NCBI RefSeq assembly: GCF_026898095.1
Contig: NZ_CP114015.1
Span: forward strand, 62,001 to 126,000
DNA from: Arthrobacter sp. ATA002
Lineage (GTDB): Bacteria > Actinomycetota > Actinomycetes > Actinomycetales > Micrococcaceae
Reading direction: 5' to 3'
DNA length: 64,000 nt
Below the pieces are notes generated by a model that did not search any database, was not told the DNA's origin, and worked only from the letters and a program-made list of their open reading frames with translations. Each line of letters begins with the position of its first letter. The first letter of the stretch is position 1. The position numbers and the translations under genes were made by a program. Of this stretch, positions 7,541 to 17,370 are shown in pieces.

Positions 7541-9082
7541 CTAGGCCTCCGGGGCGGCCGGCTCCTGTTCGCGCTCCAGCCGGTCGGCGCGCTCGGCCGC
7601 ACGCAGCTCCTTGAACTTGTCATTCAGCCGCGAATGGCGGCGGCCGTAGGCGAAGTAAAGCAGGAAGCCGACCAGCAGCCAGGCGGCAAAGTAGATCCAG
7701 GTTTCCACGGCCAGGTTGGTCATCAGGTACAGGCAGAGCAGGGCCGAGACGACCGGAATCACTGGGCCGAACGGCACACGGAAGGCGGGCTTGAGGTCGG
7801 GGCGCTTGCGCCGCAGGACCAGGACTCCGACACTGACCACGACAAACGCGGACAGGGTGCCGATGTTGATCATTTCCTCCAGCACGTCCACCTGGGTGAA
7901 CCCGGCGACCAGGGCCACGAGCGTTCCGCACAGGATCTGCAGGCGGGCCGGAGTGGAATGCTTGTCACTGGTGCGGGAAAGGGCCCGCGGCAGCAGTCCG
8001 TCGCGGCTTATTGCCAGGACCACCCGCGCCAGGCCCATCAGCAGCACCATGATCACCGTGGTGAGGCCAATCAGGGAGCCGACGGCGATGACCCCCGCCG
8101 CCCAGGTGTTGCCTACGAGCGTAAACGCGGTCGCCAGATTCGGCGACTCGACGGCTGCGAGGTCGGTGTACGAGACCATGCCCGTCAGGGCCAGGGACAC
8201 ACCTATGTACAGGAGGGTGACCACGGCCAGTCCGGCGAAGATTCCCCGCGGCAGCGTCCTGCCCGGATTCTTCACTTCTTCCGCGGAGGTGGCGACGACG
8301 TCGAACCCAATGAATGCGAAGAACACGATCGCCGCGCCGGCAAAGACGCCCAGCATGCCGTACTGCGCCGGAGCGGCACCGGTCATGAAGGAGAACAGTG
8401 ACTGCTGCATCACGCCGTCGCTGCCCAGCGACTCGGTCGGCACCGATTCCGGGATGAACGGGGTGTAGTTTTCGGCCTTGACGTAGAAGAACCCCGCAAT
8501 GATGACGAACAGCACCACGCCGATCTTGATCAGCGTGAACACGTTGCCGACCTGCGCGGAAAGCTTGGTTCCCTTGACCAGCAGCACGGTGAACACCGTG
8601 ACGATCAGCAGCGGGCCCCAGGTCAGATCCACCGGGCCCAGGTCGATCGTGGCCGGGATATTTAGGCCCATCAGGGTGAACACTTCGCTGAGGTAGATGC
8701 CCCAGTACTTGGCAATCACCGCCGCAGCGGTGAACAGTTCCAGGATCAGGTTCCAGCCAATGATCCAGGCCACCAGCTCGCCCATGGTCGCGTAGGTGAA
8801 GACATAGGCGGAGCCGGCCACCGGAATGGCGGTGGCGAACTCCGCGTAACACATGATGGCCAGGGCGCAGGTGAGGGCGGCCAGGACAAAGGAAAGGGTT
8901 ACGGCAGGGCCGGAAAAATTGGCGGCTGCATTAGCTCCCACGGAGAAGATGCCCGCGCCCACGGCAACGGCGACACCCATGATCATCAGGTCCCACGTTG
9001 TCAGGGTCCGCCTGAGCCGGCGGCCCGGCTCGTCGGCGTCCGCGAGGGAATCCTCAATGGGCTTGGTTCTGAAGAGACTCAC
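7541..9082 (-). CDS. APC-family amino acid permease (cationic amino acid transporter type)
   Basis: The product is a membrane protein of about 513 residues with 12 or more hydrophobic segments. It has the APC-family opening 'GVAVAVGAGIFSVGA' in TM1 and 'GFDVVATSAEEVKNPGRTLP' in the central loop, as in the YfnA/CAT-1 group. It imports amino acids; substrate cannot be told. GTG at 9082 is preferred as start because AAGGACC sits 6 nt before it. A TTG at 9112 gives a longer frame but has no ribosome-binding site. The C-terminal tail is charged (about 35 residues, ending 'EREQEPAAPEA'). It is transcribed divergently from pta. Confidence 0.9.
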   Translation of the reverse strand: MSLFRTKPIEDSLADADEPGRRLRRTLTTWDLMIMGVAVAVGAGIFSVGANAAANFSGPAVTLSFVLAALTCALAIMCYAEFATAIPVAGSAYVFTYATMGELVAWIIGWNLILELFTAAAVIAKYWGIYLSEVFTLMGLNIPATIDLGPVDLTWGPLLIVTVFTVLLVKGTKLSAQVGNVFTLIKIGVVLFVIIAGFFYVKAENYTPFIPESVPTESLGSDGVMQQSLFSFMTGAAPAQYGMLGVFAGAAIVFFAFIGFDVVATSAEEVKNPGRTLPRGIFAGLAVVTLLYIGVSLALTGMVSYTDLAAVESPNLATAFTLVGNTWAAGVIAVGSLIGLTTVIMVLLMGLARVVLAISRDGLLPRALSRTSDKHSTPARLQILCGTLVALVAGFTQVDVLEEMINIGTLSAFVVVSVGVLVLRRKRPDLKPAFRVPFGPVIPVVSALLCLYLMTNLAVETWIYFAAWLLVGFLLYFAYGRRHSRLNDKFKELRAAERADRLEREQEPAAPEA

Positions 9083-9333
9083 GGTGGTCCTTGTGCTCTG
9101 GTATTTCGTCAAAACTAACCGATCAATCGTAGGCCGCGGCCGGCCTGCCTCAGTTTAATCCCACATGCTGAGACGCTGCGGTCCATTCGGAGCCGCCGGC
9201 CGCCGGTTCCGGCGGGTGTAGCCGCATGTCCGCTAGCCAGCCATGGACGCTTTTGGGAGGATGAGAATGTGTTCCGCGCCACACTATGGAAGCGGACCGC
9301 GTGCTTCCCAAACCCACAGATCGGACAGCAACC

Positions 9334-11406
9334 ATGGCCCGCGGAATCTATATCAGCGCCATGACCCCGGGGTCCGGCAAATCCCTTGTCACTCTCGGCC
9401 TGGCGGACATGCTGCTGCGCCATGCAGACCGCGTGGGGTTCTTCCGGCCGATCGTGGAAGGCGCCGAACCGGCCCGGGATCCGATGGTCCGGCTGATGCA
9501 GCGGAAGTTCAACCTCACTCCCGAAACAAGCCGCGGCGGGCTCACCCGCCCCGAACTGCGCGCCCTGCTGGTCGCCGGTGAACGCGGGGAGGTGGACTCC
9601 CGCTGCCTGGCCGTCTACAACGAAGTGGCCGCCCACTGCGACGTGGTGATCATCGAGGGCACCGACCTCTCGGGACACGACGTCGCCCTGGAGTTCGACC
9701 TGAATGCCCGCCTCGCAAACAACCTGGGCGCGGTCGTGCTGGCCGTCGTCAACGCCCGGGAAATGACGGTGCCGGAAACGGCGGACGCGGTGGATGTGGC
9801 CCGCAGGGAGCTGCATTCGGCACGGTGCGACCTGCTCGCCATGATGGTCAACCGCGCGGAGCCGGATGCGGTGGAGGAGATCCGGACCGCGGTGCGCCCC
9901 GGAACGTCGGGCCGGCCGGTTTACGTGATGCCAGAAGTGAATGAAATTTCCCAGCCGTCCATGTCGGAGGTCGCCCGGGCCCTCAAGGCCCGCCAGGTGG
10001 CCGGCAGCCCGTCACTGGAGCGCGACGTCGTCGGCATCAAAGTGGCGGCCATGACGGTGGGGAACTTCATTTCCCAGCTGGACCACGGGAACCTGGTGAT
10101 TGCCCCCAGCGACCGGGCCGACGTCATGGTGGCCGCCCTGGCCTCCGCCGTTGCGCCCGAGTTCCCGGTGCCCAGCGGCATGGTCCTGACCGGTGGCCTG
10201 CCGATCGATCCCGGGATCCTCGCCCTGCTCTCCCAGGCGCCGTTTCCCGTGTTCGCCGTCGACGTCGACACCTACACCGCGGCGCGGCAGGTGAGCCGGG
10301 TCCGCGGGGAGATCTCCTCGGGCCAGCGGCGCAAGGTCGCCGCCGCCCTGGGTGTGTGGACCCGGCACGTGGACGAAAACGAACTGCTGGAGCGGCTGCA
10401 GCTGCCCCGCCCGGAGAAAATCACGCCGCTTCGCTTCCTGAACCAGCTGATCATCCGGGCCCGGGCGCAGCGCAGGCATATTGTCCTGCCGGAGGGCCTG
10501 GACACCCGGGTCCTGCGGGCGGCGGAAATCCTGCACCGCCGGGACGTTTGCGCGCTCACCCTGCTGGGACCGGAGGGGGAAGTGCGGGAGCTGGCCGCCA
10601 GCGAGGGCATCGACCTCAGCGGCACGGCGATCATCAACCCGGCCACCAGCGCCCTGCGGGATGACTTCGCGCGCGAATATGCCGCACTTCGGGCGAAGAA
10701 GGGCGTGACGCTCGAGGACGCCCGGGAACGCATGCTTCACGGCGCATATTTCGGCACCATGATGGTCCAGCTGGGCCGCGTTGACGGGATGGTCTCGGGC
10801 GCGGCGCACACCACGGCAAACACCATCCGCCCCGCCCTGGAATTCATCCGCACCAAGGAGGGCGTGGACATTGTTTCCTCCGTGTTCCTCATGCTCCTGG
10901 AGGACCGGGTGCTGGTCTACGGCGACTGTGCCGTGAACCCCGAGCCGGATGCCAAGCAGCTGGCTGACATCGCCCTGGCGTCGGCCGGCACGGCGTCCCG
11001 GTTCGGTGTGGAACCCCGGGTGGCGATGCTGTCCTATTCGACGGGCGCCTCCGGTCACGGCGAATCCGTGGAAATGGTCCGCGCGGCCACGGAAATTGTC
11101 CGCAGCCGCCGCCCGGACCTTCCGGTGGAAGGGCCCATCCAGTACGACGCCGCGGTGGACGCCACCACGGCGGCGTCGAAAATGCCCGGATCCGACGTGG
11201 CCGGGCATGCCACCGTTTTCATCTTTCCGGACCTGAATACCGGCAACAACACCTACAAGGCGGTGCAGCAGTCCGCCGGCGCGGTGGCGGTCGGGCCGAT
11301 CCTGCAGGGACTGCGCAAACCCGTCAATGACCTCTCCCGCGGCTGCACCGTCGAGGACATCGTTAACACCGTGGCCATCACCGCGGTCCAGGCCCAGGAG
11401 GGCTGA
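9334..11406 (+). CDS. pta: Phosphate acetyltransferase
   Basis: The product is about 690 residues, the long three-domain form: an N-terminal P-loop-like domain (SAMTPGSGKSLVTLGLAD near residue 6), a central DRTGG domain (about 215-330) and a C-terminal PTA_PTB catalytic domain (about 375-685). It converts acetyl-CoA and phosphate to acetyl phosphate and CoA. ATG 9334 (MARGIYIS) matches the family N-terminus; an upstream in-frame ATG at 9286 would add 16 residues. Its TGA overlaps the ATG of ackA by one base, so the two are translationally coupled. Together they make the acetate overflow/assimilation pathway. Confidence 0.95.
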   Translation: MARGIYISAMTPGSGKSLVTLGLADMLLRHADRVGFFRPIVEGAEPARDPMVRLMQRKFNLTPETSRGGLTRPELRALLVAGERGEVDSRCLAVYNEVAAHCDVVIIEGTDLSGHDVALEFDLNARLANNLGAVVLAVVNAREMTVPETADAVDVARRELHSARCDLLAMMVNRAEPDAVEEIRTAVRPGTSGRPVYVMPEVNEISQPSMSEVARALKARQVAGSPSLERDVVGIKVAAMTVGNFISQLDHGNLVIAPSDRADVMVAALASAVAPEFPVPSGMVLTGGLPIDPGILALLSQAPFPVFAVDVDTYTAARQVSRVRGEISSGQRRKVAAALGVWTRHVDENELLERLQLPRPEKITPLRFLNQLIIRARAQRRHIVLPEGLDTRVLRAAEILHRRDVCALTLLGPEGEVRELAASEGIDLSGTAIINPATSALRDDFAREYAALRAKKGVTLEDARERMLHGAYFGTMMVQLGRVDGMVSGAAHTTANTIRPALEFIRTKEGVDIVSSVFLMLLEDRVLVYGDCAVNPEPDAKQLADIALASAGTASRFGVEPRVAMLSYSTGASGHGESVEMVRAATEIVRSRRPDLPVEGPIQYDAAVDATTAASKMPGSDVAGHATVFIFPDLNTGNNTYKAVQQSAGAVAVGPILQGLRKPVNDLSRGCTVEDIVNTVAITAVQAQEG

Positions 11407-12563
11407 TGCTCGTACTCGTCATCAATTCCGGTTCCTCGTCCCTGAAGTACCAGGTGCGGGACACCGCCAACGGGGAGCTCCTGGCCAAGGGCATCATCGA
11501 CCGGATCGGTGAGGATGCGGTCCCGGACCACGGCGCGGCCCTGGAGGAGCTAAGCCGGCGCATGCCCGGCCTCCTCGGCGGCCGCAGCATTGACGCCGTC
11601 GGGCACCGGGTGGTGCACGGCGGCGAGCGCTTCAGCGAACCCGTTCTGGTCAACAATGAGATTGTCCGGTCCATCGAACGGCTCAGCCCGCTGGCACCCC
11701 TGCACAATCCCCCCAGTGCCCGCGGCATCCGGGCCGTGCACGACAAATGGCCGGATATTCCCCAGGTGGCGGTCTTCGACACTGCCTTTCACCGCACGCT
11801 GCCCGAGCACGCCTGGCGCTACGCCGTGCCGGACAGCCTCTACCGGAAGTACGGGATCCGCCGCTACGGGTTCCATGGGACGAGCTACGGGTACGTGGCG
11901 CCGGCCGCAGCCCGGTTCCTTCGTATTGAACCCGGGGAGTTCGACGCCGTTATCGCCCACCTGGGCAACGGTGCGTCCGTCACGGCGATCCGGAACGGCA
12001 GGAGCATCGACACGTCGATGGGATTCACCCCGCTGGAGGGGTTGGTGATGGGCACCCGGAGCGGCGACGTTGACCCGTCCATTCTGGTGTTCCTGCTGCG
12101 CGAAGGCTACGACGCCGACTCCCTCGACAACCTGCTAAACCGGGAATCGGGACTTCTGGCACTGGGTGGCGCCTCGGATATGCGGACGGTGGAGGAGGCA
12201 GCGGCAGCAGGCGACGGCGCCGCGGCCCTGGCGCTGGACGTCGCCGCCTACCGGCTGGCGAAGTACATTGGCGCCTACCACGTGGCCGTGAACGGCGCGC
12301 AGGCAGTGGTGTTCACGGCCGGCATCGGAGAGAATTCCCCCGAATTCCGCGAGCTGACCGTTAACAAGCTGGGTGCTCTCGGAATCACCCTGGACCGGGA
12401 AGCAAACCAGCGGCGCGAACCGGGGGCGCGGCTGATCAGCGCCCCGGATTCGGCCGTTCCGGTGCTGGTGGTGCCCACCGATGAAGAGGAAGCGATCGCC
12501 GAAGCCACCGCCGCCACCGTGGCGCGCGACTTCGCCCCGCCGGCAGGGAGAGCAGGCGGCTGA
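11406..12563 (+). CDS. ackA: Acetate kinase
   Basis: The product is 385 residues, usual for the family. It has the N-terminal signature 'VLVINSGSSSLKYQV' and the second signature 'MGFTPLEGLVMGTRSGDVDP' (about residues 205-224). The active-site region 'FDTAFHRTLPEHAW' and 'GFHGTSYGYV' are intact. It interconverts acetyl phosphate + ADP and acetate + ATP. It directly follows pta (TGATG junction) and forms the second half of a pta-ackA operon. Confidence 0.97.
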   Translation: MLVLVINSGSSSLKYQVRDTANGELLAKGIIDRIGEDAVPDHGAALEELSRRMPGLLGGRSIDAVGHRVVHGGERFSEPVLVNNEIVRSIERLSPLAPLHNPPSARGIRAVHDKWPDIPQVAVFDTAFHRTLPEHAWRYAVPDSLYRKYGIRRYGFHGTSYGYVAPAAARFLRIEPGEFDAVIAHLGNGASVTAIRNGRSIDTSMGFTPLEGLVMGTRSGDVDPSILVFLLREGYDADSLDNLLNRESGLLALGGASDMRTVEEAAAAGDGAAALALDVAAYRLAKYIGAYHVAVNGAQAVVFTAGIGENSPEFRELTVNKLGALGITLDREANQRREPGARLISAPDSAVPVLVVPTDEEEAIAEATAATVARDFAPPAGRAGG

Positions 12564-12705
12564 CCTGCACCGCCGCGGAACTACCCGGCGGAAACTGAGT
12601 GGCGGGCCGGTAATCAGTGGAAGGGACTCCCATTCGGCCGGCCTTTGGGCTACGGTCGAAGACCGGTCAAGCAGAGGCCGCCTGCCAGCGCCTGCGGAGA
12701 ATCCC

Positions 12706-13182
12706 ATGGACAGCCTCACCTCACGGGAACACCCATCATCCGACCACACACTCCGGGTTCTGGTCCGGGTGGACACCCGGCTGCGCGAGGCCTGCGTGGA
12801 AGTGCGCGGCTGCCTCACCTCCGACACCAGTCCCACGCTCATGAACATCCTGGCCCACACCGGCACCCTCGGGGCCGCCGTACGCATCAACCTGCTCCGG
12901 GCCGCCCACGTGGAGCAGGATGCCCTGGAACTGCTGTTTTCCGGAGCCGGCCCGGCCACCGGGGAATGCCCCGTCAAAGTACTGGCACCGCCGAACCTTC
13001 CGGTCTGCCGCCTGGGCTCCTTCGCCGCGCCCGCAGCGGACCGCCACGGCGCGCCGGCCCGTCCGCTGACCAATGAAGAGGCCCTCGAACTGGCCTTCCT
13101 CCGCAGGGATCCCCGGGTACTGGCCGCCGAACGGGCGGCCGGCCCGCACCACCCGGAAACCGGGCACGACATTCCGGTGTGA
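12706..13182 (+). CDS. Hypothetical protein with a STAS-like N-terminal region
   Basis: The product is 158 residues. Residues 15-75 ('LRVLVRVDTRLREACVEVRGCL...INLLRAAHVEQDALELL') have the strand-helix pattern and the 'V...G.LT' start of an anti-sigma-antagonist (STAS) domain. The usual phosphorylatable Ser/Thr is not evident. The C-terminal half is basic, Pro-rich and unfamiliar. GGAGA lies at a good distance before ATG 12706. The gene sits between ackA and an alcohol dehydrogenase gene. Function is not known and the STAS assignment is tentative. Confidence 0.6.
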   Translation: MDSLTSREHPSSDHTLRVLVRVDTRLREACVEVRGCLTSDTSPTLMNILAHTGTLGAAVRINLLRAAHVEQDALELLFSGAGPATGECPVKVLAPPNLPVCRLGSFAAPAADRHGAPARPLTNEEALELAFLRRDPRVLAAERAAGPHHPETGHDIPV

Positions 13183-13271
13183 CCGAGCCGTTTTGTCAGT
13201 ACCCTTACTATTTGCGACAATGGGAGCACGCACTTTCAAGCACCCAAAAGCAATTAGCAGGAGGATCGCAC

Positions 13272-14455
13272 GTGAAAGCAGTTACTTGGCAGGGAAAAAC
13301 TCCGTCAGCGTCGAGCAAGTCCCGGATCCGGTCATCCAGGAGCCCACTGACGCCATCATCCGCGTCACCTCCACCGCAGTCTGCGGTTCGGACCTCCACC
13401 TGTACGGCGTACTCATGCCGTACATGAAGCCGGGCGACATTCTCGGCCACGAGACCATGGGCATCGTGGAAGAGGTCGGCTCCGCCGTCACCAACTTGAA
13501 AAAGGGCGACCGTGTGGTCATCCCCTTCCAGATTGCCTGCGGCGACTGCTTCATGTGCCGCCAGGGCCTGCAGACCCAGTGTGAGGTTACCCAGGTCCGC
13601 GAGAAGGGCTCCGGCGCCGCCCTCTTCGGGTTCTCCGAGCTGTACGGCTCCGTTCCCGGCGGACAGGCCGAATACCTGCGGGTTCCGCTCGCGGATTACA
13701 ACCCCATCAAGGTCGGCTCCGAACTCCCGGACCACCGCTACCTGTTCCTCTCCGATATCCTGCCCACCGCGTGGCAGGGTGTCCAGTACGCCAACGTGCC
13801 CGACGGCGGCACGCTCGCCGTTTACGGCCTGGGTCCGGTGGGCCAGTTCGCGGCCCGCATCGGCACCCATTTGGGCTACCGGGTGATCGGCGTCGACCCC
13901 GTGGTGGAACGGCGCAAGCTGGCCGGGCAGTACGGCGTGGAGACTCTGGACCTGCATAAGGACGTTGCCGATGAGCTGCGCGAGATGACGGAGGGCCGCG
14001 GACCCGACTCGGTGGTGGACGCCGTCGGCATGGAAGCCCACGGCTCCCCCGCCGGCAAGGCCGCGCAGACCGCTGTTGGCCTGCTTCCCGACAAGCTGGC
14101 CCAGAAGGCCATGGAAACGGCCGGAACGGACCGTCTTTCAGCCCTTCACGGAGCGCTCGACGCGGTCCGCCGCGGCGGGACGGTATCCCTGAGCGGCGTC
14201 TACGGCGGCACGGCCAGCCCCATGCCCCTGATGAACATGTTCGACAAGCAGCTGAACCTGCGCATGGGCCAGTGCAACGTCAAGCGCTGGACGGATGACC
14301 TGATGCCGCTGGTGGAGGATTCCACCGACCCGCTGGGTGTCACCAACCTGGTAACCCACCAGGCATCCCTCGATGAGGCTCCGGAGCTGTACGAGAAGTT
14401 CCAGAAGAAGGAAGACGGCTGCATCAAGGTGGTCTTCCAGCCCGGGAACAACTAG
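13272..14455 (+). CDS. Zinc-dependent alcohol dehydrogenase (threonine dehydrogenase/formaldehyde dehydrogenase-like), frameshifted at codon ~10
   Basis: The repaired product is about 394 residues of the medium-chain dehydrogenase superfamily. GTG 13272 follows AGGAGGATCG, an excellent ribosome-binding site, and encodes VKAVTWQGK. The remainder is in another frame and is joined by adding one base at AAAAC/TCC near 13300, giving 'KTSVSVEQVPDPVIQEPTDA'. Catalytic zinc ligands are visible in 'AVCGSDLHLYG' and 'GHETMGIVEEVG'. The structural-zinc loop is 'ACGDCFMCRQGLQTQC'. The NAD(P) site is 'VYGLGPVGQFAARIG'. Oxidation of an alcohol or aldehyde conjugate is expected; substrate unknown. Confidence 0.88.
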
Positions 14456-14463
14456 GCACCCGC

Positions 14464-14505
14464 CTGCTGCCCCGCCGTCCGCCTATCGGACCGGCGGGGC
14501 AGCAG
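14464..14505. terminator. Hairpin terminator between the alcohol dehydrogenase and the phosphodiesterase
   Basis: A 14-bp perfect stem CTGCTGCCCCGCCG / CGGCGGGGCAGCAG (14464-14477 and 14492-14505) lies between two convergent genes. There is no T run, so it is probably a Rho-assisted or structural terminator. Confidence 0.65.
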
Positions 14506-14508
14506 CCG

Positions 14509-15024
14509 TTAAGCCGCGGACGTGCGCGGCGGAAGCCGCACGAGCTCGGACGCGACGTCGGCGCCGTCCACTGTGACACGCAGGTAGGTGCAGAAAGGCT
14601 GCCGGCGCCGGTCGGTGGGCGACCCCGGATTCAGCAGCCGCAGCCCGCGCGGGGTCACCGTGTCCCACGGGATGTGGCTGTGCCCGAACACCAGCAGGTC
14701 GGTGTCCGGAAACTGTTCGTCCATGCGCCGCTCCCGGCCGGCTGCCGCACCGGTTTCGTGAATAACCGCCAGACGGACCTGCTCGATGGTTGCCGTCGCC
14801 ACCAGGGGCAGCCGCGCCGGCAGCGCACCGCCGTCGTTGTTGCCGTAGCAGGCAATGAGCCGGTGGGAGCGCCGCAGCATCTCGTCGAGCGACTCTTCGC
14901 TGACCCAGTCGCCCGCGTGGACGACGGCGTCGGCCGCTTCGATGTCCCGCCAGAGCGCTTCGGGCAGTTTCCGCGCACGTTTGGGGAGGTGGGTGTCGGA
15001 CAGGACGAGCAGGGTGGTTGCCAT
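14509..15024 (-). CDS. Metallophosphoesterase, YfcE/MJ0936 family phosphodiesterase
   Basis: The product is a 171-residue calcineurin-like phosphoesterase. All metal-binding motifs are in order: 'LSDTHL' (DxH, residues 8-13), 'HAGDW' (GD), 'YGNNDG' (GNxD) and 'FGHSHIP' (GHxH), with 'LNPGS' before the end. These enzymes hydrolyse phosphodiesters with two divalent metals; the natural substrate is usually unknown. Start ATG gives MATTLLVLSDTHL, the normal N-terminus. It lies 9 bp upstream of the DoxX-like gene's stop and reads in the same direction as the DoxX and GH15 genes. Confidence 0.88.
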   Translation of the reverse strand: MATTLLVLSDTHLPKRARKLPEALWRDIEAADAVVHAGDWVSEESLDEMLRRSHRLIACYGNNDGGALPARLPLVATATIEQVRLAVIHETGAAAGRERRMDEQFPDTDLLVFGHSHIPWDTVTPRGLRLLNPGSPTDRRRQPFCTYLRVTVDGADVASELVRLPPRTSAA

Positions 15025-15033
15025 CTCCGGCCC

Positions 15034-15429
15034 CTAGCGGCGCAGGCTCCAGGCCCAGCGGATCAGGGGAAGCTGCAGCGGCAGCCGGGCCAGGTGAATG
15101 GCTTTCTGCTGATCTGATCCGCGCGGGCCGAAGGCACGCTGCAGGGCACTGAGGTGTCCGGCGATGAAGGCAACATACATGACAGCGGTGGCCGTGGCCG
15201 CAGCCCGCCGGGTGGCCGGCAGCAGCAGGCCGGCCGCCGCGGCGAATTCCAGTGCGCCGCTCAAATGCGTCCACTGCCGGCGCGTCATCACGCCCAGCGC
15301 GCCGTTGGTATCCGTGCTGATGCTCCGGGGCACCACGGCGTTGTAGAACTTCGGGTTGCGGAAGTGGTTGACGGCGCTAATGGTCAGCAGGGAGGCCATG
15401 CCGGCCGCTGAAATGCTGTGGCGGTTCAT
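15034..15429 (-). CDS. DoxX-like family membrane protein
   Basis: The product is 131 residues with four hydrophobic segments: 'GMASLLTISAVNHF' near the N-terminus, 'LSGALEFAAAAGLLLP', 'AATATAVMYVAFIAGHL' and a C-terminal helix. The arrangement and 'GALEF.A..GLLLP' core fit DoxX/DoxD-like small quinone-associated membrane proteins. Its ATG overlaps the TGA of the upstream GH15 gene (ATGA), so the two are translationally coupled. Specific function unknown. Confidence 0.75.
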   Translation of the reverse strand: MNRHSISAAGMASLLTISAVNHFRNPKFYNAVVPRSISTDTNGALGVMTRRQWTHLSGALEFAAAAGLLLPATRRAAATATAVMYVAFIAGHLSALQRAFGPRGSDQQKAIHLARLPLQLPLIRWAWSLRR

Positions 15430-17279
15430 GTGCTTCTTTCAGATGGGAAGAACGCGCCGGTGGGCACGGGGGACGGTCGGCCCGGCTGACGATCCGCGGT
15501 ATTCAGCGCATCTGCGGCCCGGACGAGGGCGAGGTGGGAAAAGGCCTGGGGGAAGTTCCCGGCCATGGTGTTCCCTACCGGATCGTACTCCTCGCTCAGC
15601 AAACCCAGTTCATTGGAGTAACCCACGAGCTGGTCCATGAGGGCGGTGGCCTCCTCCATCCGTCCGGTGGCGGCGTACTGCTCCACCAGCCAGAAACTGC
15701 AGGCGAGGAAGGGGTTTTCGCCGGTGGGCAGCCCGTCCACGCCGGAATGGGTGGAGTAGCGCAGCAGCAGGCCGGAATCGGTGAGCAGGTCCTTCTCCAG
15801 CCGCGCTACGGTGCCGAGCATGCGTTCGTCGCCGTAGGGCAGGAAGCCGACCTGCGGCAGCTGCAGGAGGGCGGCGTCGACCTCGGCGCTGCCGTAGTAC
15901 TGGGTGAAGGACCCGAGTTCCGCGTTGTAGCCGCGGTCCAGGATCTCCTCCCGGAGCCCGTCCCGCAGGGCATCCCACAGTTCCACCGGCCCGTCCAGGC
16001 CATGGGTCCGCACCGCTGCCGCCGCCCGGTCGAAGGCTGCCCACATCATGACCCGCGAGTGCGTGAAGTGCTGCGGTTCGCCGCGCATTTCCCAGATACC
16101 ACGGTCCTTCTCCTCCAGATGGCGTTCCAGGAAGGACATCAGGGCGCGCTGCAGGGGCCAGGAGAAGTGGTCCTCAGCCACCCCGCGGTCGCGCAGTTTG
16201 GCCAGTGCCACCATCACTTCGCCGACAACATCGGCCTGGTACTGGCTGACGGCGCGGTTGCCCACCCGGACGGGAACGGCGCCCCGGTAGCCGGAGAACT
16301 GTGTCAGGATGCGCTCGGGCAGGTCCCGGGCCCCATCCACGGCGTACATGATCTGCAGGTCCTCCGGATCCCCCGCAACCGCCCGCAGCAGCCAGTTGCG
16401 CCACTGCAGGGCCTCCTCCGCGTAGCCGTGGCCCAGCATCGCTTCCAGCGTCAGCGCCGCGTCCCGCAGCCAGCAGTAGCGGTAGTCCCAGTTGCGTTCC
16501 CCGCCGGCTACCTCCGGAAGCGAAGTGGTGGGGGCCGCGACAATTCCGCCGGTGGACTCGTGCGTGAGCGCCCGCAGCACCAGCAGCGAGCGCCGGACCG
16601 CCGGGGCATACCGCGGTGCGGGCTCGCAGGACGCCGCCCAGGATTCCCAGTAGGCGGCCGTGGCCTTCAGCGCGGCATCGACGTCCGTCAGTCCGGGAGC
16701 CGCGGAGTGCGAGCGGAACCAGGTCAGCTCCAGGTCCACCCGTTCCCCGGCCGAGACCTGGAATCTGCCCACGTGCCGGTGGTCCTGGGCCACAGGCAGG
16801 TTACCACCTCGCAGCACCAGCGCACTGGGCCCGGCAATGGCCAGCAGCCGCTCACCGTGCGGGTACGGGTCCCGGCGCATCCACGGCAGGACCGTGCCGT
16901 AGTTGAACCGCACCTCCAGCTCCTGGCGCATGTCCACGGTGCCGCTGATCCCCTCCACCCGGCGCACGATCGATGCCAGCCCGTCGGCAACCGGCATGAA
17001 CTCGGTCACCAGCACGGTTCCCGTAGCGGTGACCCAGCGGGTCTGCAGAATGAAGGTGGACCCCGTATAGCTGCGGTGAACGACGTCGGCATCTCCCTCC
17101 GGCGCGAGCAGCCAGCGGCCGTGGTCTTTGGTTCCCAGCAGCGCGCCAAAGACCGACGGCGAATCGAACCGGGGCAGGCAGAGCCAGTCGATGCTCCCCC
17201 GCCGGGATATCAGGGCACCCGTGTGCAGGTCCGACACCAGCGCATAATCCTCAATCGGAGCAGCCATCACCCCACTCAA
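15426..17279 (-). CDS. Glycoside hydrolase family 15 protein (glucoamylase/trehalase-like)
   Basis: The product is 617 residues, cytoplasmic with no signal peptide. It has the GH15 'IEDYALVSDLHTGALISRRG' start, an N-terminal beta-sandwich domain (about 1-230) and an (alpha/alpha)6 catalytic barrel with 'RNWDYRYCWLRDAA' and, near the C-terminus, 'EEYDPVGNTMAGNFPQAFSHLA', which holds the likely catalytic Glu. Actinobacterial members of this group hydrolyse trehalose or alpha-glucans. The start is either GTG/ATG at 17279 or Met5. It heads a leftward unit with the DoxX-like and phosphoesterase genes. Confidence 0.9.
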   Translation of the reverse strand: MSGVMAAPIEDYALVSDLHTGALISRRGSIDWLCLPRFDSPSVFGALLGTKDHGRWLLAPEGDADVVHRSYTGSTFILQTRWVTATGTVLVTEFMPVADGLASIVRRVEGISGTVDMRQELEVRFNYGTVLPWMRRDPYPHGERLLAIAGPSALVLRGGNLPVAQDHRHVGRFQVSAGERVDLELTWFRSHSAAPGLTDVDAALKATAAYWESWAASCEPAPRYAPAVRRSLLVLRALTHESTGGIVAAPTTSLPEVAGGERNWDYRYCWLRDAALTLEAMLGHGYAEEALQWRNWLLRAVAGDPEDLQIMYAVDGARDLPERILTQFSGYRGAVPVRVGNRAVSQYQADVVGEVMVALAKLRDRGVAEDHFSWPLQRALMSFLERHLEEKDRGIWEMRGEPQHFTHSRVMMWAAFDRAAAAVRTHGLDGPVELWDALRDGLREEILDRGYNAELGSFTQYYGSAEVDAALLQLPQVGFLPYGDERMLGTVARLEKDLLTDSGLLLRYSTHSGVDGLPTGENPFLACSFWLVEQYAATGRMEEATALMDQLVGYSNELGLLSEEYDPVGNTMAGNFPQAFSHLALVRAADALNTADRQPGRPSPVPTGAFFPSERST

Positions 17280-17370
17280 TCACACTGCCGCAGCTTGGCC
17301 TAGGACGCCGCAGGGCGCCCTGCATTGGCTGACATGGCACCATGCCAAGCAGACTGACAAGATGGGCGGC

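Noticed and set aside
9115..9816. Long open frame antisense to pta
   Set aside because: It is the high-G+C shadow of a strongly conserved gene; its product has no family motif and no ribosome-binding site.
15534..17303. Open frame of 589 codons antisense to the GH15 gene
   Set aside because: The protein is Gly/Gln/His/Arg-rich low-information text typical of the complementary strand of a high-G+C gene; the GH15 gene explains the region.
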